A stretch of 64,000 bases of DNA from Acanthosepion pharaonis (GCA_903632075.3 CAHIKZ030001779.1:2536501-2600500), one strand, 5' to 3'; positions 33,383-45,262 are shown, numbered from the stretch's first letter. Notes: generated by a model from the sequence alone, not told the origin. Numbers and translations: made by a program.

Positions 33383-34540
33383 AGGAATTGTGATCTGAAA
33401 AAAATAAACAAAGTTAAATAGCAATAACCATTTTTTCAGGTAAAAATTTATTCTTTCCACATGAGATATATTTACGAGAATATTAATAAGATTTACTCAT
33501 AGAGATAACAAATTCATGACAAATGCAACTATATAACTTCTAATTTCTTGTCATGATTATTTTTAGCATTAACTTTCTTGAAGATCATGTTTACCATTTT
33601 GGTCCACTATTTTCAGCTATTTTTTAGGTAAATTCTATCCTCTCATAACGTTTTATTTCTCTTAGCCATAATATTCTAGATATCTTTTACAGTCTTCTAG
33701 GGAGTTGAAATTTTTCATTAAGGGACTGTAAAAACAATAATAGATGAAAATCCAAATGTGCAATATTTGCTGAAAATGGTAGATGAATAAAAAACTTCAC
33801 ACTTTGAACAATTTTGTTTAAATGCACATTGACAGCTGTCACAATCAAAAGTGATGTTTATTAATGAATTTAGTTAAAAGAATAACCACTTTTAATGTCA
33901 TCTAATGACAACATTGAATAATCTTTTTGGAAAACCCAATAATCAGCTTAGGTACACATGTAATATTTGAATTACATTATTCTCAACAAAGATGTGAAAT
34001 TTAGTGAACTTGAGTAACATTTTGAGTCATCATTTCAAAGACAAGAAATGGAACATTATAATTCTTTGTAACACTTCTGTTCTCTGCCTCTCTATCATAA
34101 TACAATTAATATTATTAACTTTGACCATCTGCATTTTTTATAATTAATGAAATACTATAATGTATGTATGATATGTACTTAAATACTAACTACATATCTA
34201 TAAACCTACATGTTATATAAAAAGCTATTATTTATTCTGTTAGAATGAAAAACTGTCCTGGCTGTTTAGTGATCATTTCATCTAAGCCTTATTTAGGTTC
34301 AGACTAAATTTTCAACAAAACAGGAGAGAATCTTGCTAGAAAATAGATGGCTTCACTTCAGATTGTTTTTCCTACTCTCAGGATGATGTTAAAATATAAT
34401 ATTTAGAGTGAAGATGACAATCAGAGAAAAAAAAGTCATAAAAAAGGGATTGTTTTTCACAAAAGATACTGGCTTCCATGAAGATATTTAAAAATTATGT
34501 ATAATAGTGAGTTTCTTCAAGCATACAAATCAAAATGGAT
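33383..34540. other. AT-rich spacer, nothing recognised
   Basis: No motif. Confidence 0.45.
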
Positions 34541-36106
34541 CAGATTTTTTTAATCATTTCACCCCAAGCAAAGCCACTAAGATGCAAGGAGTTACTGAGT
34601 TTGAAAGAATATGAGAAAGAGAAAAACATTATTAAGCAAGAACAATAAAAAAAATAGAAATTAAGAAGACAAAAGATGAGGTCCTTTTGCCAATCTATTA
34701 CTGTGCTTCAGAACAATTATCATGAAAGTATTTATAGAAAAGGCACAGGGAAGCTACATTATGGCAGTGATTGAAGTTGAGATGCCAGGTCAGGATCAAC
34801 AGAATTACAGATTCTTTTTTGGATTTTATCAAGGATCTCTAAATAGATAGCAGAAGCACCAGACCACATGTGGCAGCAATATTCAAAGCATGGGTGAATA
34901 GTAGACATAAATGCATAAGACAGATTTAAATAAGAAAAATTGTCTGCCAAAACATAATGACCCAACTGTCTTAGCATTTGATTCAATATAATCTTTCTAC
35001 TTCATGTTAGCAGAAAACATTAGCCCGTGAAGACACAATGAGTTACTCTCCTGGTAGTTAGCATCAGTCATGCAAAAAGGCAAAAAGGGTTCTCTCAGAC
35101 AATTAATAGAGAGCAGTTTCATTTTAGGCATTAAAATTAACAAGCCATTCCTTGCCTCAGTTAACAACAAAATGTAGGTCATTTTTTTAGATCAGCTGCT
35201 AATTTTACCTTATTGAACTGATCAGACTTATTATTAAGACAAGAGCATAATACTAAGTTGAGAACTAAAGCCAACAAGAAGGTTGTTCATGAAAATTAGG
35301 AACAATGTAATTCCAAGGATAGAGGCCTGGGGGACACCTGCATTAATGCAAAAAAGATGTAGGGGAGTGGCCATTCAAGATAAATTTAACTTCACAATTT
35401 GCTAAGAATGACTGAATAAGTTATAAAATTCATCCAGAAATGCCATAACCTTTCAGCTTGTGAAGAAGACCAGTATGCCAAACTTTGTCAAATACCTTTG
35501 AAATATCCAAAGCAACAGCATGACCATTCTTATCAAAACCTTGACAGATTCTTTTCAGCAATAATCATCAGCAGTCAATATATAGAAGCAAAAGTCATCT
35601 TGCTTATCTGAAAAGAACCTGTGAGGTGAAAAGCTTAACCAATTCAGTGTTGATTAGAGACACTAGTACTTTGCCAAAATGTGGTAGAAGACTAATAGGC
35701 CAATAGTTAGAAGGATCAAGTGGTTTGCTTGAGTTCTTAAAGACTGGAACTACAAAAGAGGATTTCCAGCAAGAAGCAGCAAGGTGCTTATTGTAGAGTT
35801 TAGAGAGAACAGAACCCAATTCAGGAGAACATATCTTAAGGTCTATTGCATGGATACTATCAAGTCCACATGTTTTGAGGGATCCAATTTAGATATGATA
35901 GCAAAAATCATGGATGGATTTATTTGCATATCACTCAACAAAGACTCAATTCTAAGTGGAAAGTCAGGCAAAGATTCTCCAGATGAGTTAAGAGTAGAAT
36001 TTGAAGATAATTTATGAGCATAAGATTCTGCTTTAGTATAAAATGATAAATAATATATTTTTCTGTAAAAAAGTAATATATATTGTTTTACATCTGTTAA
36101 TATCAA
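34541..36106 (-). pseudogene. CR1/Jockey-like LINE, RT domain to 3' end
   Basis: Non-LTR retrotransposon reverse transcriptase on the minus strand. In order: SSNSTLNSSGESLPDFPLR (from about 36020), LSDMQINPSMIFAIISKLDP, SKLYNKHLAASCWKSSFVV, PVFKNSSKPLDPSNYWPISL (35700-35765), and motif A as ALDISKVFDKVWHTGLLHKL (about 35480-35545). Then come NAGVPQASILG (about 35340), a degraded catalytic YADD site reading YALV (about 35250), KMKLLSINCLREPFLPFC, and the C-terminal HPCFEYCCHMWSGASAIYLE (about 34840-34900). The 3' end has the family's TTGCTTGGGGTGAAATGATT at 34545-34580. Stops, shifts and a deletion between 34640 and 34740 inactivate it. The endonuclease part is missing. Confidence 0.9.
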
Positions 36107-36370
36107 AGATATTCCTTGGAAATTCTACAGCTCTGACAACTGACAATAATTATAGCAGCAAAAATAAAAATATTTTATTTTTTTTACTTCAACTTAATTA
36201 CTGACTTCCTTTGAAGCAAATTACAATTGTAAAAAGAAAGAAAAAGTAATTCTAAACATGGAAAAATTAGTTTGAGTTTAGAAAACAACTCTTATTTATT
36301 ATAAGTTCTCAAACAAGATGTTTTGGAATGGTGCAAGTCACAACCAAGAAGCTTTAAGTGAAAGAGTATA
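36107..36370. other. spacer
   Basis: Nothing recognised. Confidence 0.4.
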
Positions 36371-36480
36371 TTCATGCAAGACAATGCTTCTTCACATTCT
36401 CAAAGCTGACTATTGCCTACATTACCAAAAATGATTACAAAAGTATCATATTAATAGAATATCCCCATGTCTCTATATAC
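36371..36480 (+). pseudogene. Tc1-like transposase scrap
   Basis: The plus strand reads FMQDNASSHSQS at 36371-36406. This resembles the second catalytic Asp motif of Tc1-type transposases (QDN followed by Ser/His). The following residues decay with stops. No other part of the protein is recognisable nearby on this strand. Confidence 0.4.
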
Positions 36481-36856
36481 ACTGCGTGCCAAGTTATTAT
36501 TGAGATAACTTTTTTTCTAATATTTCAAAAACTGTCCAATCAATACACACAAAATTTTCACACAATGTTGGCAATACCAGAATACCCATCAATTAAAGGA
36601 TGCTTTTTGGGAGGCCTTTGCAGCAATCAAAAAAGGACAGATTCATAAAATATCACACAGGACATGGTGCTGCATCATTTTGTGCAACAAAAATGTCGGT
36701 GTTCATACAGTGTTCATACAGACATTCTCAATGTGTGACAGTATCAATGAAAGTGAATAAATGGAAACCAGTACATGTGCTTTGTATTACTGTATTACTT
36801 GTTCTTCTATTGTTCTCATTATTTTTTGGTAGGAGGGTGACAAGACTTTCAGACTA

Positions 36857-36858
<2 letters not shown>
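36481..36858. other. spacer, unclassified
   Basis: An open frame crosses 36600-36860 before turning into Ile-Tyr repeats. I do not recognise it. Confidence 0.35.

Positions 36859-36932
<74 letters not shown>
36859..36932 (+). repeat. (TA)n microsatellite
   Basis: About 37 TA units. Confidence 0.98.
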
Positions 36933-36934
<2 letters not shown>

Positions 36935-37044
36935 CCAAAAACGGGAACTTTTTAACAATCCAATAAAACCAAGAATGATGGAAGAAAAATATTTTATTCA
37001 TAGTAATTGAAACCTTAAAACATGTTATTTAAGAAACAATGATG

Positions 37045-37205
37045 GAATTTTCATTTTTTTAAAATTACATCCTGTAGATGGCGTCCTCCTGTATGAATGC
37101 ATTCTTGAAATCTGCTGTTGAGATTCCTCATTGACTGCTGCAACATCTCATCTGGGATACTGTGAATTTCATCTTGAATTCTAAATGGTGAAATGTTTAC
37201 TTGCT
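37045..37205 (-). pseudogene. Tc1/mariner-type transposase, C-terminal scrap
   Basis: The minus strand reads VNISPFRIQDEIHSIPDEML, then QQSMRNLNSRFQECIHTGG and RHLQDVI. The pattern of an 'IPxEML' helix, an 'NxxxRxQxCI' helix and a GxHLxDVIF end is that of IS630/Tc1/mariner-superfamily C-termini. The core with the catalytic residues is absent. About 100 bp upstream on the plus strand is (TA)n. The relic is in opposite orientation to the scrap at 36371, so they are probably separate insertions. Confidence 0.6.
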
Positions 37206-37578
<373 letters not shown>

Positions 37579-38117
37579 GAGAATGGAAAACAAGATTCAA
37601 GCAAAGAAAATCTCTGGGAAGCAAAAATATAATGAAGTATGTTAAACAGTAGAAAAGTATTCAAAATCAATGAATGAATGACTGCTAGAGATTAGAAAAT
37701 AATAAGGAGTTTATATTAATATGTAAAGTAATAAAATAATAATTTATTTAAGTTTAAGGGATACTGTATTTATCAAATTTATATTTCTATATCTTTTGTA
37801 CCTGTTTTTCAATAAAAAACATTTATATTGCTCTTTGCACAATAAAACCTAACATCTCTGAAAACAAATTATTTTAATAATGAGAGAAATTATAAGCTGA
37901 AACTTGCAGAAAATGTTGCTCAAATAAATATAAATATATCCAGAAAACTTGCCAACATTTATTCGGGAAATGCTAACTTGCAAAATAAAATTTGATGTAA
38001 TGTAGATGCATTGTGATTCAGATTACAATGTTCTTTGTTTCTCTTTTCTCTCATCACAATTATTTTTCCATACATCACATTTCTTAATCTATTCTTCACA
38101 TGAACACATTTTATAGC
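37579..38117. other. AT-rich spacer
   Basis: Nothing recognised. Confidence 0.4.
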
Positions 38118-38226
38118 ACACACACACACACACACACACATCACCATCACCACCACCAACAACAACACCACTAACAACAACTAAAACTGCTGCCACTACA
38201 ACCACCATCATCATCATCATCATCAT
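38118..38226 (+). repeat. (CA)n, (CAA/CAC)n and (CAT)n cluster
   Basis: CA run 38118-38141, then CAC/CAA triplets, then CAT triplets to 38226. Confidence 0.9.
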
Positions 38227-38378
38227 GCAGTTTCAATTCAATTCAATTCTCAACAAGGCCTATTTGAGTTAGACTATGCTTCAAATCATTAAATATCTTT
38301 CCAGTTACACTCACAATATTTAACACACAAACACACATATCCTGCCAATGTTATAAAAAAATCTATAAAGTTATTTAC

Positions 38379-38580
38379 TTTCAAGACTCATCAGTTCTTG
38401 TCCAGTAAAACATTGGAGAAAGGATACCGATGCAGAATTGCCCTCCGTTCCGCCCAAGGTTACAGATAAGTCTATAAAGAACAGTTCGGTCAATTCCACC
38501 AATTCATCTGGTTGTGTAGTAGAATATATAATAACAAATGGTTTCTTAACATACATTGATGCTTCAGGCATTATTGATTC
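38379..38580 (-). CDS. candidate host exon, unidentified protein
   Basis: A 202-nt minus-strand block is open in one frame and has varied, protein-like composition: MPEASMYVKKPFVIIYSTT, then DELVELTELFFIDLSVTLGG and ASVSFLQCFTGQELMSLE. It is bounded by AAAATCAG (acceptor-like, exon from 38580) and AAA/GTAAAT (donor-like, exon to 38379). In-frame stops lie just outside both sites, as expected for an internal exon. GC and CpG content are higher than in the flanks. I do not recognise the domain, and no neighbouring exon is visible. A transposon origin is not excluded, since no family motif was found either way. If real, the window lies inside a host gene on the minus strand. Confidence 0.4.
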
Positions 38581-39298
38581 CTGATTTTATGGATTAAAGA
38601 TGATTATAAGGATTAATGTCAATGCATTTCTTGGTGAAATCTGTTCAGAAAAGATTTCAGGAAGGTTACTCTGATGTAAATAAAAAAGCCCCGGAAAAGT
38701 ATTGATATCAAGTGAATCAAGTCAATACAAAATCCCCTTTATATGTGTTCATTCAATTTCTACAATCTGTTCTTGTCTGTTCAATGAATTAAAAGTTGGT
38801 AGAAGTTTTCAACACTGATAAAAATATTTTCTAAACTGTAAAAATTCTCATGTTGGAGAGTTTTATTTACAAATGTAAGTGGTTTATCATGAATAATCAA
38901 TGTTATCAATTAAGTGAAATAAGTGATATTATATGAACACTGGCATGATTCTGATTCCTCCTCCTGCCAAATGTTAAGAAAGACTAACATGATGAGAGGT
39001 GTTGAACATAAAGAATAACTTAAGTTCTTATAAGAAGGATAATTTCTCTCTATCATTACTACAGAACCAAGAAAAATGTTAAATTTAATTACTTTGTTCT
39101 GATTCCAGCAAAATAAATCAAGTATAGGAAAAAGAGATTAGGAAAAAAAACTTGAAATTCAATAATAGAATTTATTAATTCAGTAGATATAATGTTTCTG
39201 ACATGCAATGGAAGCAAAAGTAACATACAAGAGAAAATTCATTGTAAATATCCATGCATTAAGTAAAATTAATTTTCCTTTCTTAATAATGCTGAACA
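38581..39298. other. AT-rich spacer
   Basis: Nothing recognised. Confidence 0.4.
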
Positions 39299-39769
39299 TT
39301 TTAAATAACAATATGAGATTGTGAACAGAAAAACATTTCAATAAAATTCTTTAATATGAAAAATAATAATTCTGTTCATATACGGTCAATATTTAAAGTT
39401 CTGCACACTCTTGGAAAGCTACCAATAATCTCTAGAACTGAACTTGTGAGAGACTATATGGTGTTTCATTCTATCTAGTAGCTTTGCTTATTTGAGGGCA
39501 TGCTTAAACTCATTACAAGTGGTGACAAAGTGACATCTGTTACAATCTGACCTGTCACTCTGGTACAGGCAGAAGTGATTCCTATGGGTTATAGAGGCTG
39601 ACCAGGCAGGAGAGAATCAAGGAATTTTAAATAACAATATGAAATTGTGAATAGTACAACATTTAGAAAAAATTCTTTAATATGTAAAATAATAGGTCTG
39701 TTCATATACAGTCAATATTTAAAGTTCATAATTAAATGAGCAAGATTAACTATAGGTTATAGAGGCTGA
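39299..39769. repeat. tandem duplication, unit about 325 bp, second unit internally deleted
   Basis: 39299-39401 and 39625-39727 are similar 103-bp direct copies (both start TTTTAAATAACAATATGA and share TTCATATAC, GTCAATATTTAAAGTTC). The unit end GGTTATAGAGGCTGA also occurs twice, at 39587-39601 and 39755-39769. The first unit holds a LINE fragment between these landmarks and the second has lost it. Confidence 0.85.
39402..39600 (-). pseudogene. CR1/Jockey-like LINE fragment between endonuclease and RT
   Basis: The minus strand gives HRNHFCLYQSD, then CNRCHFVTTCNEFKHALK, and LLDRMKHHIVS. These align in order with HRNHYFWLYQHD, CNKCKRVLEGAK and ERMKHCIDS of the copy at 48166-49960. It is about 200 bp, frame-shifted and truncated at both ends. 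It lies inside the first unit of the duplication. Confidence 0.75.
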
Positions 39770-40569
39770 TTAACTAGATTAACAAGGTGTATATGTGTGG
39801 AGGTATAGAGGTATAAAAATGTTCTTATATAGTCAGATTTCAAAGAGATTGATCTCTGAATGAAATCAGTAAGCAAACCATTGGCCTGAAGAAAGATAAA
39901 AAGACTTTTATCTATTACATCATGTTTTCATGTTGATTAAAAAAAGAGAGATTATAGTGTGAAATTTGACATGTGCTAATGTTTTAAATACTGGCTGTTG
40001 GGGATATCATGCTTTCATTAACAAAGCTGATTAAAACCCATGAGTTAATTTACATATTATCATTATAGAACTAGACAAACCATCAAAGTGAATGCGATAC
40101 AACACAGCCATTAGTTTATTTTTAAAGCTGAAAATACCTTTATTACAATCCTAAGTTTATATTGAAATTTCTATGCCAACAACTACAATATCTTTAAAAT
40201 GTTTTCCTTCTTGTTTCAAAGTTGATATGAAAAATTTAGTTTTGCTATTTTAAGAATTTTTGTTTCATACAATAAATAATTCTAGAATCTGAATATATAT
40301 GTTGCTGATATTTGGAATGTCATCATTTTCTGTAATACAATAAATATATTCAGAAAAACAAAATTTTCATTTCACATGGCATTTTGTGTATTTATGATTA
40401 AATTCTCAAATATTCCCATAACTAACTACTACTGAACTCTTTTGCAGGATGATGTAAAAAATTTAAAACAAAGAAATTCCTCATTATGAGATTTGGTGAA
40501 AAATTATTTGCATTGATTAAAAAAGAACTGAATCTGTCTGTCTATCTATCTATTTATTATATTTTTAAC
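39770..40569. other. AT-rich spacer
   Basis: A short CTAT run near 40535-40556. Nothing else. Confidence 0.4.
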
Positions 40570-40680
40570 ATATAGACAAAAACAATTTACTCACTACAAA
40601 GATGCAACTTCGTTTCAGTGCATTTAAAATTGCACTTTGACAGGTGAGAACCAAAGTGGACAAATTGTTTTTATCTATAT
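40570..40680. repeat. 111-bp hairpin element
   Basis: The outer arms ATATAGACAAAAACAATTT (from 40570) and its near-complement ending at 40680 pair over about 20 nt with one or two mismatches. Inside, GTGCATTTAAAATTGCAC forms a second hairpin near 40618-40635. Confidence 0.75.
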
Positions 40681-40714
40681 GAAAAAGTTATAATAAATAA
40701 TTATTTGTCCTACT

Positions 40715-40755
40715 ATCAGTATTGAGCCCTTTTTGAATTAGTGCTGTGAATGTTA

Positions 40756-40816
<61 letters not shown>
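40715..40816 (+). repeat. dispersed repeat (copy 1) running into (AT)n
   Basis: 40715-40760 is similar to 43860-43906 (shared GTATTGAGCCCT, TTTGAATTA, TGCTGTGAA). Copy 1 runs straight into a TA tract (40759-40816). Confidence 0.85.
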
Positions 40817-40820
<4 letters not shown>

Positions 40821-41700
40821 TTTATTAAAAATATGATTCCAACTTGCGACATAAGAGGTCTCATGTTTCAAAACAAGAGCCGAAAACTTCAATATAATTA
40901 TTTGAATTAAATTGAGTTAAAGAAAGCTCTGTTCCATCTTCAAGCAAAATTTTTTGGGGGGAATAACTTATTTCAGAAATTTACATGTTTTAATAATTGA
41001 AATCAAAATTTCCATGGTACAGCTAGGGCGAATTGTTTAAATTGGGTAGGCGTGTGTTGGGTGTTAATAATAAGTATCAGTATAGAGTTACTTTCATAGA
41101 TGTCAAGTCAGGGAAAGGTGGGGGTGTCTAAATTTGAAACGGAAGATGTTTTAGCCTAGTCTGGCTTACGTGTCTATGGAGATTTATTTATTTTTTATTT
41201 TATTTCTTTATGAAAGGGATTTGTGTCTTACCCTTTTCAATCATTTTTTTCGATTTGATAAAAAAGATTAAAATCTGACTTTGATATTCTTTTAAAAATC
41301 AATTATCATTTTTTCAAAACTGATTTTAATAAAAACAGAAATTATACTGTTTATTTAAAATATTTTGAACCAAGCTTAACTTAGCTTCTGCGCCGAAAAA
41401 ATGGAATTTGAAAATAAAACAAAGCAGGTCATAACCTTTCGCGTTGCTTGACGATTGACGAAAGGCACATTCATGACGTTTAGATAACTTACGGGAGGAT
41501 AATTCTTTCTACAGATGGAAGGAAGTGAAATTATTTAAGTGAACAAATTATTTACCTCGTTACTTTTAAGGAAAACTTTCAGCGCTCTAATTTTTTATTT
41601 TTTATTGTTTTTTTTTTGTACTTAGCTTTCATTTTTACGTTTACGATGCTTTATGGAAAATATAAAGAAATTAAAAAATAAGACTGTTAATAGTGAGATT

Positions 41701-41794
41701 AAATTTCATAAGAAAAAGGTATCTAATTAATTTAGGTACCTTTCTTATGAAATTTTATCAGAAGTGTACATAAAATACTATAATTTTATGTACA
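41701..41794. repeat. two consecutive hairpins
   Basis: AAATTTCATAAGAAA... (41701-41722) pairs with CTTTCTTATGAAATTTT (to 41757). A perfect 12-bp inverted repeat, TGTACATAAAAT, follows at 41765-41776 and 41783-41794. The first arm motif recurs at about 41932-41943. Confidence 0.85.
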
Positions 41795-42643
41795 TTTATT
41801 ACATTTTACCGTGTTATTTGTATTTCCATTCATTTTGTTATTAATTTTGATATTTCATTTATGGGAAAAATGTCATAACTGAGATTAATATAAAATAAGA
41901 TCATATAAATTAAAGTTTAGCAGTAGTTAAATTTCATAAGATGATACTGTTACTTGTAGGTACCCTTCTCAGTTGAAATTGAAAACTCAAATTAACTTCT
42001 CCATATGTGTTTTGAAAAAGTAAAGGGCTTAACAGCGGAGAACAATGCTGAACTCAAATAATGCAACTAAATTGTATTCTGGTTGGTCTTCCGTACTTGA
42101 TAATTACTGTCCGACTATAAACACAAAAATTACATTTCTTAATTACCATGGCTAATCTGATTGGTCCAAATTATACAATTTTCAAAGCGCTAGACAATGA
42201 CAATCTCACACGGACATTTTGAAAGATTGATGTTGCTTTTAACTAATGTTAAAATATTTTTAAAAATTCAATTTAAAAAATTTTTTAAAAACTTTTTAAA
42301 ATTAAAGAAATAAGAAATAATTGTATTAAAAATTCAATTTTCATTGAAAAAAGTTTTTGCTTTCAGAAAATATTGTCCATATTCATAAAAACAAATTAAA
42401 ACAAATAAAAGCATTTGAAACTAAATAATATATTTGTTTTATTGAGTTTTGTATGTTACAATTCACAGCTGATTTTCAGGTACGTTGGCCAAAAAAAAAA
42501 AAAACATGATTTGCATTCTTCAAAGCCTTGTGCTTTTTTGTAATCACTAAAACCGATGGTCTCGAATTTCCTTTATCTTGGTCTCGTGTTCCTTTATATA
42601 TGAGGTCGGATTTCTTACATTTTTCGGCCGATAAAGCAAACAT

Positions 42644-42893
42644 CCACTTTTTTTTTGGCAGGTAGTATTTCTTATTGTCTTGCATTTTTTTTTTCTTTAT
42701 TTATACATTCAGAATGCTTTAAAATTCCATTTACAAGACAATTGTTTATAATAAAATTCTAATTCTATTCAATGGGGACTCATCATAACGATTGAAAACA
42801 ATGTTTTGTTTGGGTTTGGGTTTGACCAATTCGTAAAAAAAAAAAAAAAAAAACTAAGACATGCGTGTCCGTCAACCTAAACAATAATCTAAC
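42644..42893 (+). repeat. direct repeat, copy 1 (about 245 bp)
   Basis: Starts TTTTTTTTGGCAGGTAGT and ends CAACCTAAACAATAATCT. Similar to 43373-43613 with scattered substitutions and indels. Confidence 0.95.
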
Positions 42894-43372
42894 GATCTCT
42901 ACTGATTGTACGAATCGAAAAATCGGATAATTCTTTATCTTTAGGGAAAGATAATTCCACGTACTTTAGGGCCGTTTTTACAATTCCCTTTGCAATTTGT
43001 GACAAGGCAGATCAATAAGGCATTGGTTCTATTTGAAATTAATTCAATATTTAAAAGAAAGTATTAAGAAATAATTTAAAAATGCCGACGTAAGAAATCT
43101 GATAGACAAAAAACAACAATATTTCGAAGATGATAATTATTAAGCCTAAGGAAAGAACACAGTACTTGTAATAAATTAATAAACCCAAATAAAGTTAATA
43201 TTTTTTGTATTAGAAACAACGAGTGGAAAATATATTCAAATCAGAATTCTAATTATGAATCACCACAAGCAAAATATGCAATTTTTTTTACTGTGTTCAA
43301 TAAGTAAAAATCATAAATTGTAAAAGATCACAGAGAAAGGCTACCTACATTTTCAACCGATTTCAACAAAAC

Positions 43373-43613
43373 TTCACTTTTTTTTGGCAGGTAGTGTTTC
43401 TTATTGTCTTGCACATTTTATTTCTTTATTTTTACATTCAGAATGCTTTAAAAATTCCATTTACAAGACAATTGTTTATAATAAAATTCTATTCACCAAT
43501 CGATAGACTCATAACAATTGTAAACAATGTTTTTGTTTGAATTTGGGTTTGACCAATTCTTAAAAAAAAAAAACTAATTAAGACATGCGTGTCCGTCAAC
43601 CTTAAACAATAAT
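43373..43613 (+). repeat. direct repeat, copy 2 (about 241 bp)
   Basis: Second copy of 42644-42893. It lies about 65 bp before the Helitron-like terminal hairpin. Confidence 0.95.
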
Positions 43614-43706
43614 CTTTGTCAATTTTATTTTTCAGTCTTCATGATGGTCGATACTTGATCTATCTCTTACTGTTACATCCCCGGGCAACGCCGGGCTCAA
43701 CTACTA

Positions 43707-43707
<1 letters not shown>

Positions 43708-43745
<38 letters not shown>

Positions 43746-43771
43746 GAGAATATATATATATGTGTATAAAA

Positions 43772-43812
<41 letters not shown>

Positions 43813-43938
43813 TAGATAGATAGATAGATATAAAGAAATAGATAAATTTGTGTATATGTATCGGTATTGAGCCCTCTTTTGAATTAATGCTGTGAACGTT
43901 AAAATTTATATATTATTTTCCTTTTCATTACATACAGA

Positions 43939-43975
<37 letters not shown>

Positions 43976-44014
43976 CTATCTATATATGTATAAAGAGAAT
44001 ATATATATGTGCAT

Positions 44015-44078
<64 letters not shown>

Positions 44079-44095
44079 GATAGATAGATAGATAT
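43708..44095 (+). repeat. cluster of (TA)n, (TAGA)n, (CT)n and (CTAT)n tracts with dispersed repeat copy 2
   Basis: TA runs at 43708-43741, 43775-43810 and 44017-44073; TAGA at about 43809-43832; CT then CTAT at 43938-43986. 43860-43906 is the second copy of the repeat at 40715. Confidence 0.95.
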
Positions 44096-45223
44096 AAAGA
44101 AATAGATAGATTTGTGTATATGTATAAATAGAATGTAGTATGTCATCACTATCCTTTGTAAGCAGTATTCTTTTTTAAATCACTTTATGCATGCTAAAGA
44201 GAATTGCATTGAAAATATTTTGGTAGGTATATAATGTATTTACTTTGCAACATAGCAGCAGTATATTAAATACAAATGTTTTAGCATATATTTTAAACAA
44301 TTATTTCCTGACTGGTATGCATTTTCAATTTGTTCTTTCATCCTTTTTGAGAGTTATAACTCTTGTTATTTTGATTATTATTATTATTATCATTTCTAGT
44401 CCTATCATCTTTATAATCAGCATGTAAAATTCCATCTTTACAGCCATCATCATCATCATGATCAATATTATATTGCAACATCTGCTATAATTTTCTTTTC
44501 TCCATCCTGGGTGTGACATGTTGCTTATGGACATAACATCAGAGAAGGTAATTTTCTGGTACAATACATACTTGACCCATTGCAACATATGATCTTTCCC
44601 GTTTACCTTTCACAAATTACTCACTTTTATTACTCTGGAATACAGTACTGTGATGACAGAGCTAAGATGACTGCCAATGGGATTACAGGAAATTTTCACA
44701 TGAAATTGCCTGAAATATTATATGCAGTCAGTAAATAAAATTTTGAACATATTATTGGACTGATATTCCCTTTTACACACACATAATAAACTAAACATCT
44801 GTTTACATATAAACATCATCTTTTCAATATTTCCTTTAGCAATAAATATATAAAAAATACATACAGATATTTCTCTATGTTAATGAAATATACTTACATA
44901 AGAATTACCATATATGCCTAAAAATATATTTTCTAATTGATCACATTTATTCATGCATGTAAACTATAAATAAAATAAATACTTATATAAAAACTTATAA
45001 AAAACACTGATAAACAGAATTATAAAATGCTTTCTATTCAAGTTAGAATATTCAAATATAGATCTGTACACTCATTGACACATACAAATGTTATTGATAA
45101 TCATATATAGATATAAGCTAATAATATTTATATGCAAAGATATAAACACTCACAAAAAATCAAAGATACTTCAGTTCACTCAGGTATATGTGCTTGCATC
45201 CAGATACAAAAACACAAAAAAGT

Positions 45224-45224
<1 letters not shown>
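44096..45224. other. AT-rich spacer
   Basis: ATT/ATC trinucleotide-rich near 44375-44460. No element recognised. Confidence 0.4.

Positions 45225-45258
<34 letters not shown>
45225..45258 (+). repeat. (TA)n microsatellite
   Basis: Pure TA run. Confidence 0.97.

Positions 45259-45262
<4 letters not shown>

Larger units (their letters stand above)
40817..43707 (+). mobile_element. Helitron-like non-autonomous block (3' end well marked, 5' end unknown)
   Basis: Helitrons are rolling-circle transposons that end in a small GC-rich hairpin followed by CTRR, and insert between A and T. Here CCCGG-GCAACG-CCGGG (43680-43695) is followed by 8 nt and CTAG (43704-43707), then T. The preceding block is richer in CpG and GC words than the rest of the window and has no (TA)n. 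It contains an internal 245-bp direct repeat and two hairpins. No Rep/helicase ORF is present, so it would be non-autonomous. I did not find a 5' TC terminus, so the left limit is only the end of the (TA)n at 40816. Confidence 0.5.

Noticed and set aside
36600..36860. Start of a 136-codon frame with varied composition
   Set aside because: Considered as part of the Tc1 scrap at 36371, but no transposase motif follows and the rest is Ile-Tyr.
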